DNA from: Candidatus Kuenenia stuttgartensis
GTDB lineage: Bacteria; Planctomycetota; Planctomycetia; Isosphaerales; Isosphaeraceae
Direction: 5' to 3'
Assembly (NCBI GenBank): GCA_945872325.1
Contig: CAMBZY010000252.1
Location: 1 to 5,393 of the forward strand
DNA length: 5,393 nucleotides
In this document: one piece after another, positions 1-5,393 of the stretch
How positions within the stretch are numbered: the stretch's first letter is position 1
Layout of the letters: each line of letters begins with the position of its first letter
Notes under the pieces: generated by a model
The model's input: only the letters and a program-made list of their open reading frames with translations
What the model was told of the DNA's origin: nothing
Databases searched by the model: none
Position numbers and translations under genes: made by a program

Positions 1-612
1 AGTAAAGCCACCACAGAGCCCCCCTCGATTATCTCGACCGAAAAATTCAACCAGATTCATGGCAAAAAGCCCATCCAGACGAATTCGACAAGCTCAGCAA
101 ATGTCAGCACAAGCCCTCATTCCATCTCCTTCTTTGGGGTTCGATCACCAGGCGAGCGTTTTATCTTCGTGCTGGACAACTCCACAAGCATGCTCGATGG
201 GAACCGTAGAGCAATGGCTCATTCGGAGTTGATCCGAGCCATCAGGAATTTGAAGTGGCCCCAGCAGTATTACGTGATCGCTTTTGACAGCGAAACCCTG
301 CCCCTGCCGTTCGGCCCTTATGTGACATCTGGAGCGGATCAAACCCGCAAGGTCAGCCAGTGGCTCAGTCGGCTGACACCTCAGGATGGAACCCTACCGG
401 GCAATGCTTTACGTCAGGCAATCGGGCTTAAACCTGACGCCGTTTTTTTGCTCACAGACGGTCAGTTCGATTCCCCGACCCCTGCAAAAATCAAGGAGTG
501 GAATACGGGCCACGTTCCGATCCACGTAATTGACTTGGGGCCCGGAAAGCCAGTCGAGATCCTCGAACAGATCGCGCGGGATTCGTCAGGTGTTTATCGA
601 AAACGGCCCTGA
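1..612 (+). CDS. von Willebrand factor type A domain protein, 3' part (5' end outside window)
   Basis: The frame is open from base 1 to a TGA at 610-612 and contains no convincing start, so the N-terminus lies to the left; 203 residues are visible. Residues 1 to about 44 are a Ser/Thr/Pro-rich linker. From about residue 45 there is a vWA domain: an entry strand starting ISFFGV, a hydrophobic strand FIFVLD running into the MIDAS motif DNSTS (D59, S61, S63), then YYVIAFD, then DGT (T131) and the strand VFLLTDG (D153). All five usual metal-coordinating positions are therefore present, which suggests a functional Mg2+/Mn2+ ligand-binding site. The protein ends right after the last strand and helix of the domain (GVYRKRP). 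I remember C-terminal vWA domains with an FFG-type entry strand as common in Planctomycetes proteins with an N-terminal membrane helix; the N-terminus here cannot be seen. The ligand is unknown. It converges on protein B, with 22 bases between stop codons. Confidence 0.9.
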   Translation, partial: SKATTEPPSIISTEKFNQIHGKKPIQTNSTSSANVSTSPHSISFFGVRSPGERFIFVLDNSTSMLDGNRRAMAHSELIRAIRNLKWPQQYYVIAFDSETLPLPFGPYVTSGADQTRKVSQWLSRLTPQDGTLPGNALRQAIGLKPDAVFLLTDGQFDSPTPAKIKEWNTGHVPIHVIDLGPGKPVEILEQIARDSSGVYRKRP

Positions 613-634
613 TTCCGAACCAGGTTGGCACGAG
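613..634. other. 22-base convergent intergenic gap, no terminator seen
   Basis: This gap separates the stop codons of the vWA gene (+) and protein B (-). It contains only AACC-A-GGTT, whose one-base loop cannot form a hairpin, and no T-run on either strand. Transcripts from the two sides therefore probably overlap, or terminate by a factor-dependent route or inside the opposing gene. Confidence 0.6.
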
Positions 635-1687
635 TCACTGCCCTGCTGATAAAGAACCCGTCGGGCTACCCCTCACAGGAACCCCTTCAGGCAATGGACG
701 TGCTGCGACCATGAAACCTTGTGTATGAAGCTGGTCACGCAGTTGCCTGAATGCGGTGAATCCGCTTGGATAGACCCACATGGTGATGGTGGCCTCACGC
801 GGGCTCAGGCGTTTGATGGACCTTTGAAATTCCGAAAGTCCTTGCATGGCCTGCTCCACAGTCTCCCCACGCGGGTCACGGGCAGGCACGACCTCCCAAC
901 CCTTCATGCCAAAACCTGTTGAGCCGCTTAACAAATCATTGGCTGGACCAATCTCATAAGCCAGCCCATACTCTCCCACAGGCCCCACTTCAGATCGAAT
1001 CCCGCGTGGAGAACCACTCAATCGCATACGCACCTGAAAGTCTTTTTTTACAAGCTCCATCAGCTTTTCAAGGTCGATAAAAGCGACCCGGCCATCGCGC
1101 ACTTCAAAGTGATATTCGTTACCCTTGGCTGGTTTGGCAACGGGGCTGAACCCGGAAAGCCCTTCACGTGGAGGCTTTGGAGCGTTTGCCAACTGCTTGA
1201 ATTCCTTCGCAAGCTCCTGCTGACGCTTTGCCAAAGCCTTTAGCTTGGCATCCTCAGCCTGAGCCTCCGTCAGTGCCGTTTCGGCGGAAAGCGTGGTGGA
1301 ATGCACCTTCAGGGATGTCTCCTGAAGTGTTGTCCAGGTAGACTTTAAGTCCTGAGCCCTGGCCTGAACCTGCGACTGGGCCGGCTTGACCGATGAAACC
1401 AGCCTGGTGAGCGACTTCCGCTTGGAATCGAGCGTTTCAGGACTCACCGCCGGCTTAAATTCAGGTTCTTCAACCTGCTCCTCGGCCACCAGCGGAGTCT
1501 CGACAGGTTTGACTTCGGTTTTCTTAACAATCGTCGCAACAGGCTTGACCAATGGCTCTTGTGGCTGAGAACGCCATTGCCACACAGCCAATGAAACGGC
1601 AACAAAGGCCATCATGGCAGCAGGAATGGCCACAGCGAGCATCGACTTCGGGCGTGGGTTGGTCTTCATCGTTCGGTCTACTTCCAT
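635..1687 (-). CDS. Protein B: single-pass membrane/coiled-coil protein with planctomycete-type C-terminal domain
   Basis: About 350 residues from ATG 1687. Numbering from that ATG: residues 15-37 are a strongly hydrophobic helix (LAVAIPAAMMAFVAVSLAV); 40-83 are Pro/Lys/Glu-rich; 84-169 are Ala/Gln/Lys/Glu-rich and probably coiled coil; 190-350 are globular. The globular part contains FEVRDGRVAFID (194-205) and, near the end, WVYPSGFTAFRQLRDQL (304-320), followed by LPEG and a Ser/Gly tail. Both motifs match equivalents in protein A, so the two look like distant paralogues. There is no cysteine. The start is uncertain: GTG 1714 lies 3 bases after A's stop, ATG 1687 has an A-rich stretch upstream, and ATG 1669 has GGAAG 11 bases upstream. 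All three leave the membrane helix intact. The short gap to A implies one transcript and possible translational coupling. No enzymatic motif is recognised. A structural envelope role is inferred from the architecture, which resembles TolR/ExbD/TolA proteins only in layout. Confidence 0.85.
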   Translation of the reverse strand: MEVDRTMKTNPRPKSMLAVAIPAAMMAFVAVSLAVWQWRSQPQEPLVKPVATIVKKTEVKPVETPLVAEEQVEEPEFKPAVSPETLDSKRKSLTRLVSSVKPAQSQVQARAQDLKSTWTTLQETSLKVHSTTLSAETALTEAQAEDAKLKALAKRQQELAKEFKQLANAPKPPREGLSGFSPVAKPAKGNEYHFEVRDGRVAFIDLEKLMELVKKDFQVRMRLSGSPRGIRSEVGPVGEYGLAYEIGPANDLLSGSTGFGMKGWEVVPARDPRGETVEQAMQGLSEFQRSIKRLSPREATITMWVYPSGFTAFRQLRDQLHTQGFMVAARPLPEGVPVRGSPTGSLSAGQ

Positions 1688-1717
1688 GTCTTTTTTATGA
1701 TCGAATCGAGCCACCGA

Positions 1718-4201
1718 TCAACGCCCCCGTACCTGCCCTGCCCGATTCGCTGCCGATGCCACCGGCTCCATCACGGCTGGCCATCGCACAAGCCCACCAG
1801 CCAACTGCTGTTGTGAAATACCCATCAGACTCTCTCCACCATTGGCCACCCGGTACCGAACATAGGGCCTCCAGTAGTGTTCCGGATGTTCCCTCACCTG
1901 CTTCTCAAACATCGAAAGCAGTGTTCGTGGCAGCAGATCGACATCGTTCTGAAGGTCCGCCAGATTCAGGCGATGCTCGCCCGGGCGAATCGTGATCCCA
2001 TCCGCATCGCAAAACAGTCCCACTTCCCAGGCCTTTTCAGGTAAGTTCTTATCCGTCCCAAAGATCCGTCGCATACCGGCCATCAACCCACGATTCGGCT
2101 CAGGCTTTTCATCGCTGCTGCTGGAGCTGCCCGGCTGCCCCGGCTGTCCGCCAGAACTGCTTGCACCCGATGCACTTGCCGTGCCAGACGCCGACCCGCT
2201 TGGCGAAGCCGCAGGCTGCCCGCCACTGGGGCTGCTCGATGTGCCTGCTGCACCCGACCCATTTCCAGATGCAGATGACCCGGCAGCTGGCAATTCCGTG
2301 CCAGGTGCAGGTTCGAATCGGGGCAATGTCGGCGGAGGGGTCGAAAATGGTGAACGCCCCAGCCCTGAATTCGCAGGCTTGGCCCCCTGCCTGCCCGCTG
2401 ATCCTGCTGCACTGCCAGGGATGCCAGGGCTGCCAGCCTGGGATCCTTCACCCATCGTTCCCATGGCGGATTCTTCAAGATCGCCGGGCATGATCGGCAC
2501 CGCTCCTGGCCGGCTGCTCGTCATCAATCGCCCATCACCACCCGATTGTGAGGCCAGCTCAGCCACCAGATTTTCAAACGTGCCGTTTCCGCCAGTTGGA
2601 CTGCCGGCGTTTAAGCCATCGGCAATACCTGGAGTCGATCCACCCGGCCTACGACGATCTGACGACTGGCCCCACGGCGGCTCCAGATTGAGCTTGCCCG
2701 ATCCCGCCTGATTCCCGACACCCGCCCCACCGCCGGCAAGACCCTCTGAACCCTTTGCATTTGAATCACTTAGGGAATCACCAGAGGATGGTCCAACCCG
2801 ACCTGTCCCCATCCGGCTACGGCCAAGCTGGCTCAAAGTGCCGGGTCCAAAATCCACTTTTGGGCTGCCCGTTGCGGTTCGGCTAGAACCAGCAATATTC
2901 CCAAAACCACCACCACCTTTGGTCCCACCCGCTAAAGGATTCTGGCCGGGTGCTTTATCGAACTCGCCCGGATTCTCACCCATCCCGCCGGCACCTTCTG
3001 GCTGTAAACCCCGACCACCACGGGTGGAACCACCGAGGCTGGATGTTGCCGAATTGGACATCCCGCCGGCACCGCCAGGTGGACGAACTCCATCAAGCCC
3101 ATTTTTCCAGACAAAAAGCCCATCGCTGCCCGTCGTGCCGACTCCCTCACCCGTTCCATTTCCGGCAAGTGCTGTTCCACCAAGGCCTTGCCCGCCTATT
3201 TCAGAACCTGAACCAGTGGCAGCAGCTTTATCTGAAGTCGCTTCAGCAAGTTCCTGCGGCGGCACATAGCCAGGCCATTCAGTCAGGTCGCCCAGATCGG
3301 GATAATCGATTGGCGTTTGCTCATCCACAAGTTCATAACCAAAAGCCACGCCCTGAGCCTGAAGCCGGCCTCGGGCTTCGTAATAGGCTTTGATACCGCT
3401 GGGCCGAACGACAAACAAAATGTAAACAGTGGGTGCAGTGCCATCAGGTGTGGCCTGAGAAGCCGCTTTGCGGACAGCCAGTTCGACAATGCGCGAAAAC
3501 AGGCTGGTGCGTGTCATCCCGGAGAGTTCCAGATCGATCAGCCGAAACGATGGTCCACCGGGCATGATCTGGGCCACATCCCTGGCACATTCAATCGGCA
3601 AAGGCCGCTGCCACGAACCATTCGGGCCACGATAAGGCAGAATGCTGTAACCCTTGCGATTCTTGGACACTTCGAGCTTCGTAACAACCTGCTCTTTCTC
3701 AAGTTCCATTCTGGCCAGGTCGTCAGCCAGTTGGGCCGCCCTCTGACCTATCGCCGTTTTGGCCTGAGCGATTCTAGTCATATTTTCCGAAGCTTTTTTG
3801 GCGGATTCCAGAGCCGCAAGCTCGCGATTTTTCAACAATTTGGCCGCCGCCTCAGCCGCCCACGCCATCAGATCCGCCTTGGCACGGGCCTCACGGGCCT
3901 TGGTGATTTCCGCATCAATCGCAGCCAATTCCTGAGCGGATGTATCGGGTGCAACAGGCTTTGCGGCAGCAGGCGGGGCTGGCTTCACTGGCTTGGCAAT
4001 GGGAACTGGTTTTGGAGCAGCAGCGACCGCTTTGGGAGCGTTCGGCTTTGGCTTAACTTTGCCTTGCTTTAAAAACATAAAAACGGACAGTGACGTTGCC
4101 AATAGCCCTGTCAGGACCATCCCAACGATCATCATTTCCACGAAAACCGTGGATTTGGCCGTCCGCTTTTTGTCGGATTCTGGCTCTGATTCGATGGGCA
4201 T
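1718..4201 (-). CDS. Protein A: large single-pass membrane protein with coiled coil, two related globular modules and a Gly/Ser-rich linker
   Basis: 827 residues from ATG 4201. In that numbering: 1-18 charged tail; 19-43 membrane helix (VFVEMMIVGMVLTGLLATSL); 47-85 Pro/Ala/Lys-rich; 89-178 Ala/Glu/Lys/Arg-rich probable coiled coil; about 184-305 first globular module, with RPLPIEC (199-205) and VVRPSGIKAYYEARGRL (264-280); about 316-698 Gly/Ser/Pro/Ala-rich linker; about 724-810 second module, with VGLFCDADGITIRPGEHRL (727-745). The only two cysteines, C205 and C731, sit at matching positions of the two modules. ATG 4201 is preferred because GGGAG lies 10 bases upstream. The longer form from ATG 4276 (852 residues) lacks a visible ribosome site, and its extra 25 residues look non-coding. 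I recall proteins with a 'PIYIEC...DGV...P.G' plus 'VRPSG...Y' signature as conserved, uncharacterised planctomycete proteins. Function is unknown; an envelope scaffold acting with B is inferred. It lies downstream of hldE in the same orientation. Confidence 0.87.
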   Translation of the reverse strand: MPIESEPESDKKRTAKSTVFVEMMIVGMVLTGLLATSLSVFMFLKQGKVKPKPNAPKAVAAAPKPVPIAKPVKPAPPAAAKPVAPDTSAQELAAIDAEITKAREARAKADLMAWAAEAAAKLLKNRELAALESAKKASENMTRIAQAKTAIGQRAAQLADDLARMELEKEQVVTKLEVSKNRKGYSILPYRGPNGSWQRPLPIECARDVAQIMPGGPSFRLIDLELSGMTRTSLFSRIVELAVRKAASQATPDGTAPTVYILFVVRPSGIKAYYEARGRLQAQGVAFGYELVDEQTPIDYPDLGDLTEWPGYVPPQELAEATSDKAAATGSGSEIGGQGLGGTALAGNGTGEGVGTTGSDGLFVWKNGLDGVRPPGGAGGMSNSATSSLGGSTRGGRGLQPEGAGGMGENPGEFDKAPGQNPLAGGTKGGGGFGNIAGSSRTATGSPKVDFGPGTLSQLGRSRMGTGRVGPSSGDSLSDSNAKGSEGLAGGGAGVGNQAGSGKLNLEPPWGQSSDRRRPGGSTPGIADGLNAGSPTGGNGTFENLVAELASQSGGDGRLMTSSRPGAVPIMPGDLEESAMGTMGEGSQAGSPGIPGSAAGSAGRQGAKPANSGLGRSPFSTPPPTLPRFEPAPGTELPAAGSSASGNGSGAAGTSSSPSGGQPAASPSGSASGTASASGASSSGGQPGQPGSSSSSDEKPEPNRGLMAGMRRIFGTDKNLPEKAWEVGLFCDADGITIRPGEHRLNLADLQNDVDLLPRTLLSMFEKQVREHPEHYWRPYVRYRVANGGESLMGISQQQLAGGLVRWPAVMEPVASAANRAGQVRGR
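2108..3256 (-). other. Coding low-complexity region: Gly/Ser/Pro/Ala-rich linker of protein A
   Basis: About 383 codons inside protein A are dominated by Gly, Ser, Ala, Pro, Thr and Asn, without a fixed repeat unit. Gly-rich sequence (GGTKGGGGFGN, GLAGGGAGVGNQAGSG) comes first, and Ser/Pro/Gly-rich sequence (SSSPSGGQPAASPSG, a run of five Ser near the end) comes later. A few islands look less random: SDGLFVWKNGLDGV, LNLEPPWGQSSDRRRPGG and FENLVAELASQSG. The stretch is probably disordered and separates the two globular modules. Its composition also produces long Pro-rich open frames on the opposite strand, which I do not regard as genes. Confidence 0.8.
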
Positions 4202-4232
4202 GGAGCGATGACTCCCGCTGTGGACGCTCCAT
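4200..4232 (-). promoter_or_regulatory. Ribosome-binding site of protein A inside a start-codon hairpin
   Basis: On the minus strand, ATGGAGCG (4232-4225) is the exact reverse complement of CGCTCCAT (4207-4200), giving an 8-bp stem with a 17-base loop. The loop carries GGGAG (4216-4212), a Shine-Dalgarno-like sequence 10 bases from ATG 4201. The last two stem bases are the A and U of that start codon. Folding in mRNA would expose the ribosome site in the loop while partly pairing the start codon, which suggests translational control. An 8-bp match of this kind is expected about once by chance in a window this size, so only its position makes it notable. Confidence 0.4.
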
Positions 4233-4242
4233 TTTGCATGGT

Positions 4243-4264
4243 CAGCCGGAAACAATCCCGGCTG
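4243..4264 (-). other. Leader inverted repeat, 7-bp GC-rich stem
   Basis: CAGCCGG (4243-4249) and CCGGCTG (4258-4264) form a perfect 7-bp stem with an 8-base loop, 11 bases upstream of the start-codon hairpin of protein A. No T-run follows on the minus strand, so it is not a standard intrinsic terminator. It could be an mRNA leader structure or a protein-binding site. If translation really began at ATG 4276 it would lie inside coding sequence. Confidence 0.35.
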
Positions 4265-4307
4265 GGAGCAATCCATTTAGATTACGGTAAGTTCATCGAC
4301 CACCCGG

Positions 4308-4329
4308 ACCGGTCTGCTTGAACCGGTTC
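4308..4329. other. ACCGGT direct repeat with 10-bp palindrome, possible operator
   Basis: ACCGGT occurs at 4308-4313 and again at 4322-4327, with starts 14 bases apart. The second copy lies in the perfect palindrome GAACCGGTTC (4320-4329). The pair sits in the gap between the hldE stop and protein A, where an operator for A/B would be expected. No convincing -35/-10 pair is visible nearby, so the role is speculative. Confidence 0.25.
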
Positions 4330-4364
4330 TGACAATTCGAACCATTCTGCCAATCTTGTGGCTT

Positions 4365-5393
4365 TTAAGAATCGCGCCGATAAGTGGCTGTACGAGCAGA
4401 CTCACCCTGAGCTGCAAAATTTGGCTTGGGCGGCACTTGCGATCCGGCATGAGCCACAATCGGCCGGCTGTCAGGCCCGCGTCCAGCCCGTTCAATCATA
4501 CTCGTTGTAGAGTGACCGGCGACAATGTCGATCAGAACCAGCTTACCGCCCCAACTCTCTACCTCATCACGGCCAACCACCTCGTGGGGCTTATAATCGC
4601 CACCCTTCACCAGGACGTCGGGCTTGATGACGTTGATCAAATCGAGCGGTGTTTCTTCATCAAAAATCGTCACTGCATTCACACAGCCGAGAGCGGCCAG
4701 AACCTCGGCCCGACTGTTTTCGTCGTTCACTGGCCGGGAATCGCCCTTGAGCCGCTTCACGCTGGCGTCAGAATTCAGGCCAACCACGAGAAAATTCCCC
4801 TCGGCTGCGGCCTGAGCCATCAGCCTTACATGGCCGACGTGCAGAAGGTCGAAGCAGCCGTTGGTGAAGACCACTTTCTGGCCTGCCTTACGACGTCTCT
4901 GGCACTCCTCGGCTGTGGCTGACCAGGATTTCACCTTGGCTCCGCCTCCACCGTTATGCTCCACCATGTCGGTCATGATCTCTTGTCGAGAGAGCAGAGC
5001 GACACCAATTTTCTCGACCTCCAAACCGCCTGCAACATTACCCAGAGCAACGGCTTCGGCATAATCACCACCGGCTGCCAGAACCAGTCCGATCACGGAA
5101 AGGACCATGTCGCCAGCACCTGTGATGTCGTAGACCTGCCTTTGACGGGTTGGCAGAATCGACTCATTCCCGGCAGGGTCGATCAGGGCCATTCCGTCGC
5201 GGTCGAGGGTCACGATCGACGCCTCCATACCCAGCTGGGCTTGTAACTTACGAGCTGCCGCCAGCCCTTCTTCGTTTGTCCGAATGGTCATACCGGTGGC
5301 CAGGCCGGCCTCAAGCCGATTGGGCGTCATGCAGTGCACGCCCTTATATTTCGTGTAATCGTCGCCACGGATCGGGTCAGCCAGCACGCGTTT
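4365..5393 (-). CDS. hldE: Bifunctional heptose 7-phosphate kinase / heptose 1-phosphate adenylyltransferase, 3' part (5' end outside window)
   Basis: The frame is open to the right edge, giving 342 visible residues; the E. coli protein is about 477, so the first part of the kinase domain is missing. Visible residues 1 to about 145 are the end of a PfkB/ribokinase-type kinase: TPNRLEA (23-29) and the signature DITGAGD (89-95), which carries the catalytic aspartate. After a Gly-rich hinge, residues 173 to about 302 form a cytidylyltransferase-like nucleotidyltransferase domain: FTNGCFDLLHVGH with the nucleotide-binding HVGH (185-188), then VVGLNSDASVKRLKG, RPVND, LVKGGDYKPHEVVGRDEV and STTSMIER. 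In this family the kinase makes D-glycero-beta-D-manno-heptose 1,7-bisphosphate. After GmhB removes one phosphate, the second domain adds AMP to give ADP-heptose for the lipopolysaccharide core, in the cytoplasm. The domain order and all visible motifs are intact. About 40 Pro/Ala/Arg/Ser-rich residues follow the usual end of the family. Confidence 0.95.
   Translation of the reverse strand, partial: KRVLADPIRGDDYTKYKGVHCMTPNRLEAGLATGMTIRTNEEGLAAARKLQAQLGMEASIVTLDRDGMALIDPAGNESILPTRQRQVYDITGAGDMVLSVIGLVLAAGGDYAEAVALGNVAGGLEVEKIGVALLSRQEIMTDMVEHNGGGGAKVKSWSATAEECQRRRKAGQKVVFTNGCFDLLHVGHVRLMAQAAAEGNFLVVGLNSDASVKRLKGDSRPVNDENSRAEVLAALGCVNAVTIFDEETPLDLINVIKPDVLVKGGDYKPHEVVGRDEVESWGGKLVLIDIVAGHSTTSMIERAGRGPDSRPIVAHAGSQVPPKPNFAAQGESARTATYRRDS

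Noticed and set aside
2083..2478. 131-codon minus-strand frame, Arg/Ala-rich
   Set aside because: It is an alternate frame of the protein A linker with biased composition, fully contained in the larger gene.
1992..2711. 239-codon open frame on the plus strand, Pro/Leu/Ala-rich
   Set aside because: It lies antisense to the Gly/Ser/Pro-rich linker of protein A, whose codon composition removes stops on the opposite strand. The product is compositionally biased with no domain, and the minus-strand frame has a coherent protein architecture across the same DNA.
2101..3260. Tandem repeat or CRISPR-like array in the low-complexity stretch
   Set aside because: There is no regular unit length and there are no identical spaced repeats. 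The similarity is compositional and comes from Gly, Ser and Pro codons.
2838..3393. Overlapping Pro-rich and His/Arg-rich plus-strand frames
   Set aside because: They are shadows of the Gly-rich coding stretch of protein A in two other frames.
3317..4072. 251-codon open frame on the plus strand
   Set aside because: It is antisense to the membrane helix, coiled coil and first module of protein A. It shows no recognisable domain, and protein A is clearly the real frame.
4236..4260. Possible -35/-10 promoter (TTGTTT and CAAAAT on the minus strand) for protein A
   Set aside because: The spacer is about 13 bases and both boxes match the consensus poorly.
4325..4343. GGTTC...GAACC inverted repeat just after the hldE stop as an intrinsic terminator
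   Set aside because: The stem is only 5 bp and no T-run follows it on the minus strand.
4277..4495. 72-codon minus-strand frame whose stop abuts ATG 4276
   Set aside because: It starts with TTG inside the end of hldE in another frame, has no ribosome site, and has no domain or plausible family. The stop next to ATG looks coincidental.
4356..4922. 188-codon plus-strand frame
   Set aside because: It is antisense to hldE, whose nucleotidyltransferase motifs are intact on the minus strand.

Overview
The window looks like chromosomal DNA from a Gram-negative planctomycete. This rests on two things. First, there is an HldE-type ADP-heptose enzyme, which implies a lipopolysaccharide-like outer membrane. 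Second, three envelope-type proteins (a terminal von Willebrand A domain protein and two single-pass membrane/coiled-coil proteins) resemble families I remember as conserved and often clustered in Planctomycetes. The second point is recollection and was not searched. Base composition is moderately GC-rich by eye. I see no tRNA, rRNA, insertion sequence, integrase, CRISPR array or other sign of recent transfer.

Layout. Bases 1-612 (+) encode the C-terminal 203 residues of a protein ending in a von Willebrand A domain with a complete metal-binding (MIDAS) set; its start lies left of the window. After a 22-base convergent gap, three genes run on the minus strand, described here in transcription order from the right edge. 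hldE (4365-5393, start outside the window) carries the end of a PfkB sugar-kinase domain and a full nucleotidyltransferase domain. Protein A (1718-4201, possibly from 4276) has one membrane helix, a coiled coil, a small globular module, a Gly/Ser/Pro-rich linker of about 380 residues and a second globular module. Protein B (635-1687, possibly from 1714 or 1669) has one membrane helix, a coiled coil and a C-terminal domain related to A's modules. A and B are almost contiguous and probably co-transcribed. hldE is in the same orientation, separated by about 85-160 bases holding small inverted repeats but no convincing promoter or terminator.

How they may fit together. HldE supplies ADP-heptose for surface glycans. 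A and B are built alike: a short N-terminal tail, one membrane helix, a Pro/Lys-rich stalk, a coiled coil and a terminal domain. They look like partners in a membrane-anchored assembly, loosely recalling TolA/TolR/ExbD architecture, and the vWA protein is a plausible third member. I see no ExbB/TolQ/MotA channel gene here, so any energised-complex idea is inference. The most interesting observation is that one domain type appears to occur three times across A and B. A's only two cysteines fall at equivalent positions of its two copies.
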